From Syntrophomonadaceae bacterium (GTDB taxonomy: Bacteria > Bacillota_D > Dethiobacteria > DTU022 > PWGO01): DNA of 5,425 nt. The notes beneath the pieces are model-generated. The model saw only the letters and a program-made list of their open reading frames with translations. It had not been told where the DNA came from and did no database searches. Both the position numbers and the translations under genes were made by a program. The stretch spans positions 1 to 5,425 of the forward strand of contig PWGT01000066.1 in the NCBI GenBank assembly GCA_003554535.1, read 5' to 3'. Of the stretch, positions 3,580 through 5,425 are shown in pieces. Position 1 is the first letter of the stretch. Every line of letters begins with the position of its first letter.

Positions 3580-5061
3580 TTGTTAAGAAAACAGGCAGTT
3601 TTTATTGTATCGTTAATTATATTACTGGTAATAATACTTGGCGGTGCAATTTATCCCGATTTTATGAGATATGTTGTTCCCATTGTCCACGAATATATAC
3701 TGGGTTCATTTACTTGGCTTTACTTCCTGGCTACTTTCTTTTTTCTTGTATTCTGCATCACCCTGGCTTTTAGCCGTTTTGGCAACATCAAACTGGGGGG
3801 TGATAACGAAAAGCCCCAGTATTCTTACTTCGGATGGTTAAGCATGCTTTTTGCTGCCGGGATGGGCATTGGCTTAATATTCTGGGGTGTCGCCGAACCT
3901 CTATCCCATTATTTAAATCCTTTAGACCACATTTCAGCTTTTAGCGGTGAAGCTGCCAGTTTTTCCATGCGTTACAGTTTTTTGCACTGGGGCCTTCATC
4001 CCTGGGGCATATACATTGTGATGAGCTTGAGCTTAGCTTATTTTACCTTTAGAAGAGGAATGCCTCCCTTAATCAGTTCTTGTTTTTATCCTTTATTAGG
4101 AGAAAAGATATATGGCGGATGGGGTTACTTTATAGATATCCTGGCTGTTGTGGCCACAATTTTTGGGGTAGCCACTACTCTTGGCTTAGGAGCAAAGCAG
4201 ATTCACGGTGGGCTTAATTTTCTCTATGGCATACCAGATACCATTCATGTGCCCATTATCATTATCATAATAGCTACCGCTTTATTTATGCTATCGAGTA
4301 TTGTTGGCCTTGATAAAGGATTTCAGTTTTTGAGCAGAACTAACATGGCTCTGGCCGGGGTGTTATTATTACTTATTTTATTCCTGGGGCCAACGTCCCA
4401 TATACTTTCTGTATTCAGCAGTACCATGGGCGATTATTTGAACAACCTTCTAAAGATAAGCTTGCAAGCCAACCCCTTCGAAGGGTATGAATGGACGAAG
4501 TCATGGACTCTATTTTACTGGGCCTGGTGGATTTCCTGGTCACCATTTGTGGGGGTTTTTATCAGTCGTATTTCCCGGGGAAGAACCATAAAAGAATTTA
4601 TTGGCGGCGCATTAATTGTTCCCACTCTATTAACCTTCTTTTGGCTTAGTGTTTTTGGGGGAACGGCTCTACATATGCAAATACATGAAGGAAAAGAGAT
4701 CGCAACTCTGGCCTATCAAAAACCTGAACTGGCACTTTTTGCTATGCTGGAGTATTTGCCATTAGGGGGATTAATATCATTGCTTTCGATCATCTTGCTG
4801 TCAGTGTTTTTTATTACTTCAGCAGATTCTGCCACTTTTGTTTTAGGAATGATGACTTCCCGAGGAAGCCTTACTCCCCCGCTATCTAAAAGACTTACCT
4901 GGGGAAGTATTCAGTCAGCAGTAGCTATAGTTTTACTTTTTACGGGAGGGCTGACTGCCCTGCAGGAAATGAATATTAGCACGGCACTTCCCTTTTCTGT
5001 AGTCATGATTCTATTGTGTTATAACCTTTATGCAGCCCTTCGTGAAGAACAACCTACTTGA
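3580..5061 (+). CDS. BCCT family betaine/choline-type transporter, OpuD/BetL-like
   Basis: 493 residues, full length, with about 12 membrane segments (near 7-27, 46-65, 82-103, 133-158, 183-206, 224-244, 257-275, 308-328, 341-366, 395-415, 441-459, 468-487). The family signature is complete: GMGIGLIFWGVAEP (94-107) in TM3, the aromatic box HWGLHPWGIY (136-145: Trp137, Trp142, Tyr145) in TM4, and YWAWWISWSPFVG (313-325: Trp316, Trp317, Trp320) in TM8, then ISRGRT. TSADSA (413-418) in TM10 carries the Thr-Ser pair that helps form a sodium site in BetP. It should therefore import a quaternary amine such as glycine betaine with sodium. The GMGIG form, rather than CaiT's, fits betaine uptake. The tail after TM12 is only about 6-10 residues, so the long osmosensing C-terminus of BetP is missing; the protein may serve nutrition as much as osmoprotection. 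TTG start. Downstream gene convergent. Confidence 0.95.
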   Translation: MLRKQAVFIVSLIILLVIILGGAIYPDFMRYVVPIVHEYILGSFTWLYFLATFFFLVFCITLAFSRFGNIKLGGDNEKPQYSYFGWLSMLFAAGMGIGLIFWGVAEPLSHYLNPLDHISAFSGEAASFSMRYSFLHWGLHPWGIYIVMSLSLAYFTFRRGMPPLISSCFYPLLGEKIYGGWGYFIDILAVVATIFGVATTLGLGAKQIHGGLNFLYGIPDTIHVPIIIIIIATALFMLSSIVGLDKGFQFLSRTNMALAGVLLLLILFLGPTSHILSVFSSTMGDYLNNLLKISLQANPFEGYEWTKSWTLFYWAWWISWSPFVGVFISRISRGRTIKEFIGGALIVPTLLTFFWLSVFGGTALHMQIHEGKEIATLAYQKPELALFAMLEYLPLGGLISLLSIILLSVFFITSADSATFVLGMMTSRGSLTPPLSKRLTWGSIQSAVAIVLLFTGGLTALQEMNISTALPFSVVMILLCYNLYAALREEQPT

Positions 5062-5090
5062 CTTCTTTTAACATTTCTGCACTAAAAATA

Positions 5091-5170
5091 AGGCAGGGGA
5101 GAAAAGCAGGGAGACGGTTCTTTTGCCTTTAGAAAGAATTGGGGCAGGCAAAAGAACCGTTCCTCTGCCT
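5091..5170. repeat. Long REP-like hairpin, possible bidirectional terminator
   Basis: ACGGTTCTTTTGCCT (5114-5128) pairs perfectly with AGGCAAAAGAACCGT (5146-5160) around a 17-nt loop. Pairing extends outward through GCAGGGAG (5106-5113) and TCCTCTGC (5161-5168) with one mismatch and two G-T pairs, about 23 bp in all. AGGCAG (5091-5096) can also pair with CTGCCT (5165-5170). It lies between two convergent genes. On the minus strand the stem is followed by TTTTC, so it can serve as terminator for the THEP1-like gene; on the plus strand there is no T-run. The GGGAGACGG core resembles the repeat at 978-1009 and the RAYT-associated REP style. Confidence 0.75.
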
Positions 5171-5184
5171 GCCTGTGCCTGTAA

Positions 5185-5425
5185 CTAATTGGATGGCAAA
5201 CTCGACAGCAATTGGTCCGGCAGCTGATCCCGGTTATTTGCGGTAACTGTGATTACTTTTGCTTCCGGATGTGATTTTAGGGAATCGCAAAAAGGCTCAC
5301 TGCGAGACATAATTGTTGCTACCAGAGGCACAGAAGAATCCATAACTTGTTCTATCACTCTCCTGAATGTTTCCGAAAAAAGCTCCATCTTCCCGATTTC
5401 ATCTATTAAGAAAACACCGGGATTA
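5185..5425 (-). CDS. THEP1-type nucleoside triphosphatase, C-terminal part (5' end beyond window)
   Basis: The minus-strand frame runs from the right edge to TAG at 5187-5185, giving 79 residues. It opens with NPGVFLIDEIGKMELFSETF, the Walker B region typical of the THEP1/NTPase_1 family (PF03266): hydrophobic strand, Asp-Glu, then GKMEL. Next come the conserved PLVATIMSRSEPFCDSLKSH, corresponding to the ATI-x-R-S-x-P block, and VTANNRDQLPDQLL, matching the usual V-T-x-x-N-R-D-x-L-P ending. The family comprises small P-loop enzymes of about 170-190 residues that hydrolyse NTPs slowly; the physiological role is unclear. The Walker A loop would lie outside the window. An ATG at 5388 is an internal methionine, not the start, because the frame and the family match continue upstream. 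It converges on the transporter gene, with the hairpin between. Confidence 0.88.
   Translation of the reverse strand, partial: NPGVFLIDEIGKMELFSETFRRVIEQVMDSSVPLVATIMSRSEPFCDSLKSHPEAKVITVTANNRDQLPDQLLSSLPSN

Noticed and set aside
3570..3773. Plus-strand frame starting with GTG at 3570
   Set aside because: Its start codon overlaps the ribosome binding site, and the transporter frame from TTG 3580 matches the BCCT family throughout.
1..5425. CRISPR arrays, tRNA or rRNA genes, intact insertion sequences, replication origins
   Set aside because: No regularly spaced repeats, cloverleaf, rRNA core, complete transposase or DnaA-box cluster was seen.

Overview
The window looks like an accessory stretch of a Gram-positive bacterial chromosome, most likely a Clostridia/Peptococcaceae-type anaerobe. 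The basis is strong AGGAGG-type ribosome binding sites, TTG and GTG start codons, AT-rich intergenic DNA with TATAAT boxes, a sodium-coupled BCCT betaine-type transporter, and REP-like repeats of a kind I associate with this group. The taxonomic call is inference from style, not from a marker gene.

Layout. (1) 1-640, minus strand: the first 213 residues of a membrane-anchored transglutaminase-like protein, cut by the left edge and clearly more GC-rich than what follows. (2) 641-1122: AT-rich non-coding DNA with hairpins and REP-like repeats. (3) 1123-1605, minus strand: an unrecognised 89-codon frame without an ATG, plus decayed small-gene remnants. (4) 1624-1715: two direct copies of a REP-like motif. 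(5) 1721-2230, plus strand: a two-gene module, a small basic protein with a single-base frameshift followed by an intact DUF2283 protein, with an extended -10 promoter buried in a perfect inverted repeat. (6) 2225-2870, minus strand: a VapBC-type toxin-antitoxin operon (AbrB-fold antitoxin, then PIN-domain toxin) whose promoter is bracketed by repeated AAAGTAA half-sites. It converges on module 5 and the two terminal genes share 6 bp. (7) 3017-3570: gene graveyard with a decayed DUF2779 C-terminal fragment, a 13-bp tandem duplication and another possible coding remnant. (8) 3580-5061, plus strand: a full-length BCCT transporter with a complete betaine-type aromatic box. (9) 5091-5170: a long hairpin of REP type, between convergent genes. 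(10) 5185-5425, minus strand: the C-terminal 79 residues of a THEP1-type nucleoside triphosphatase, cut by the right edge.

How it fits together. The transglutaminase-like protein, the BCCT transporter and THEP1 look like ordinary chromosomal genes. The DNA between about 640 and 3570 looks like a site that repeatedly acquires small selfish or defence-like modules and lets them decay: two back-to-back small two-gene modules, at least three broken gene remnants and several REP-like repeats. I did not find a large undescribed system. The least-described element is the DUF2283 module, with its possible leaderless promoter, a candidate operator over the -10 box and a frameshifted first gene.
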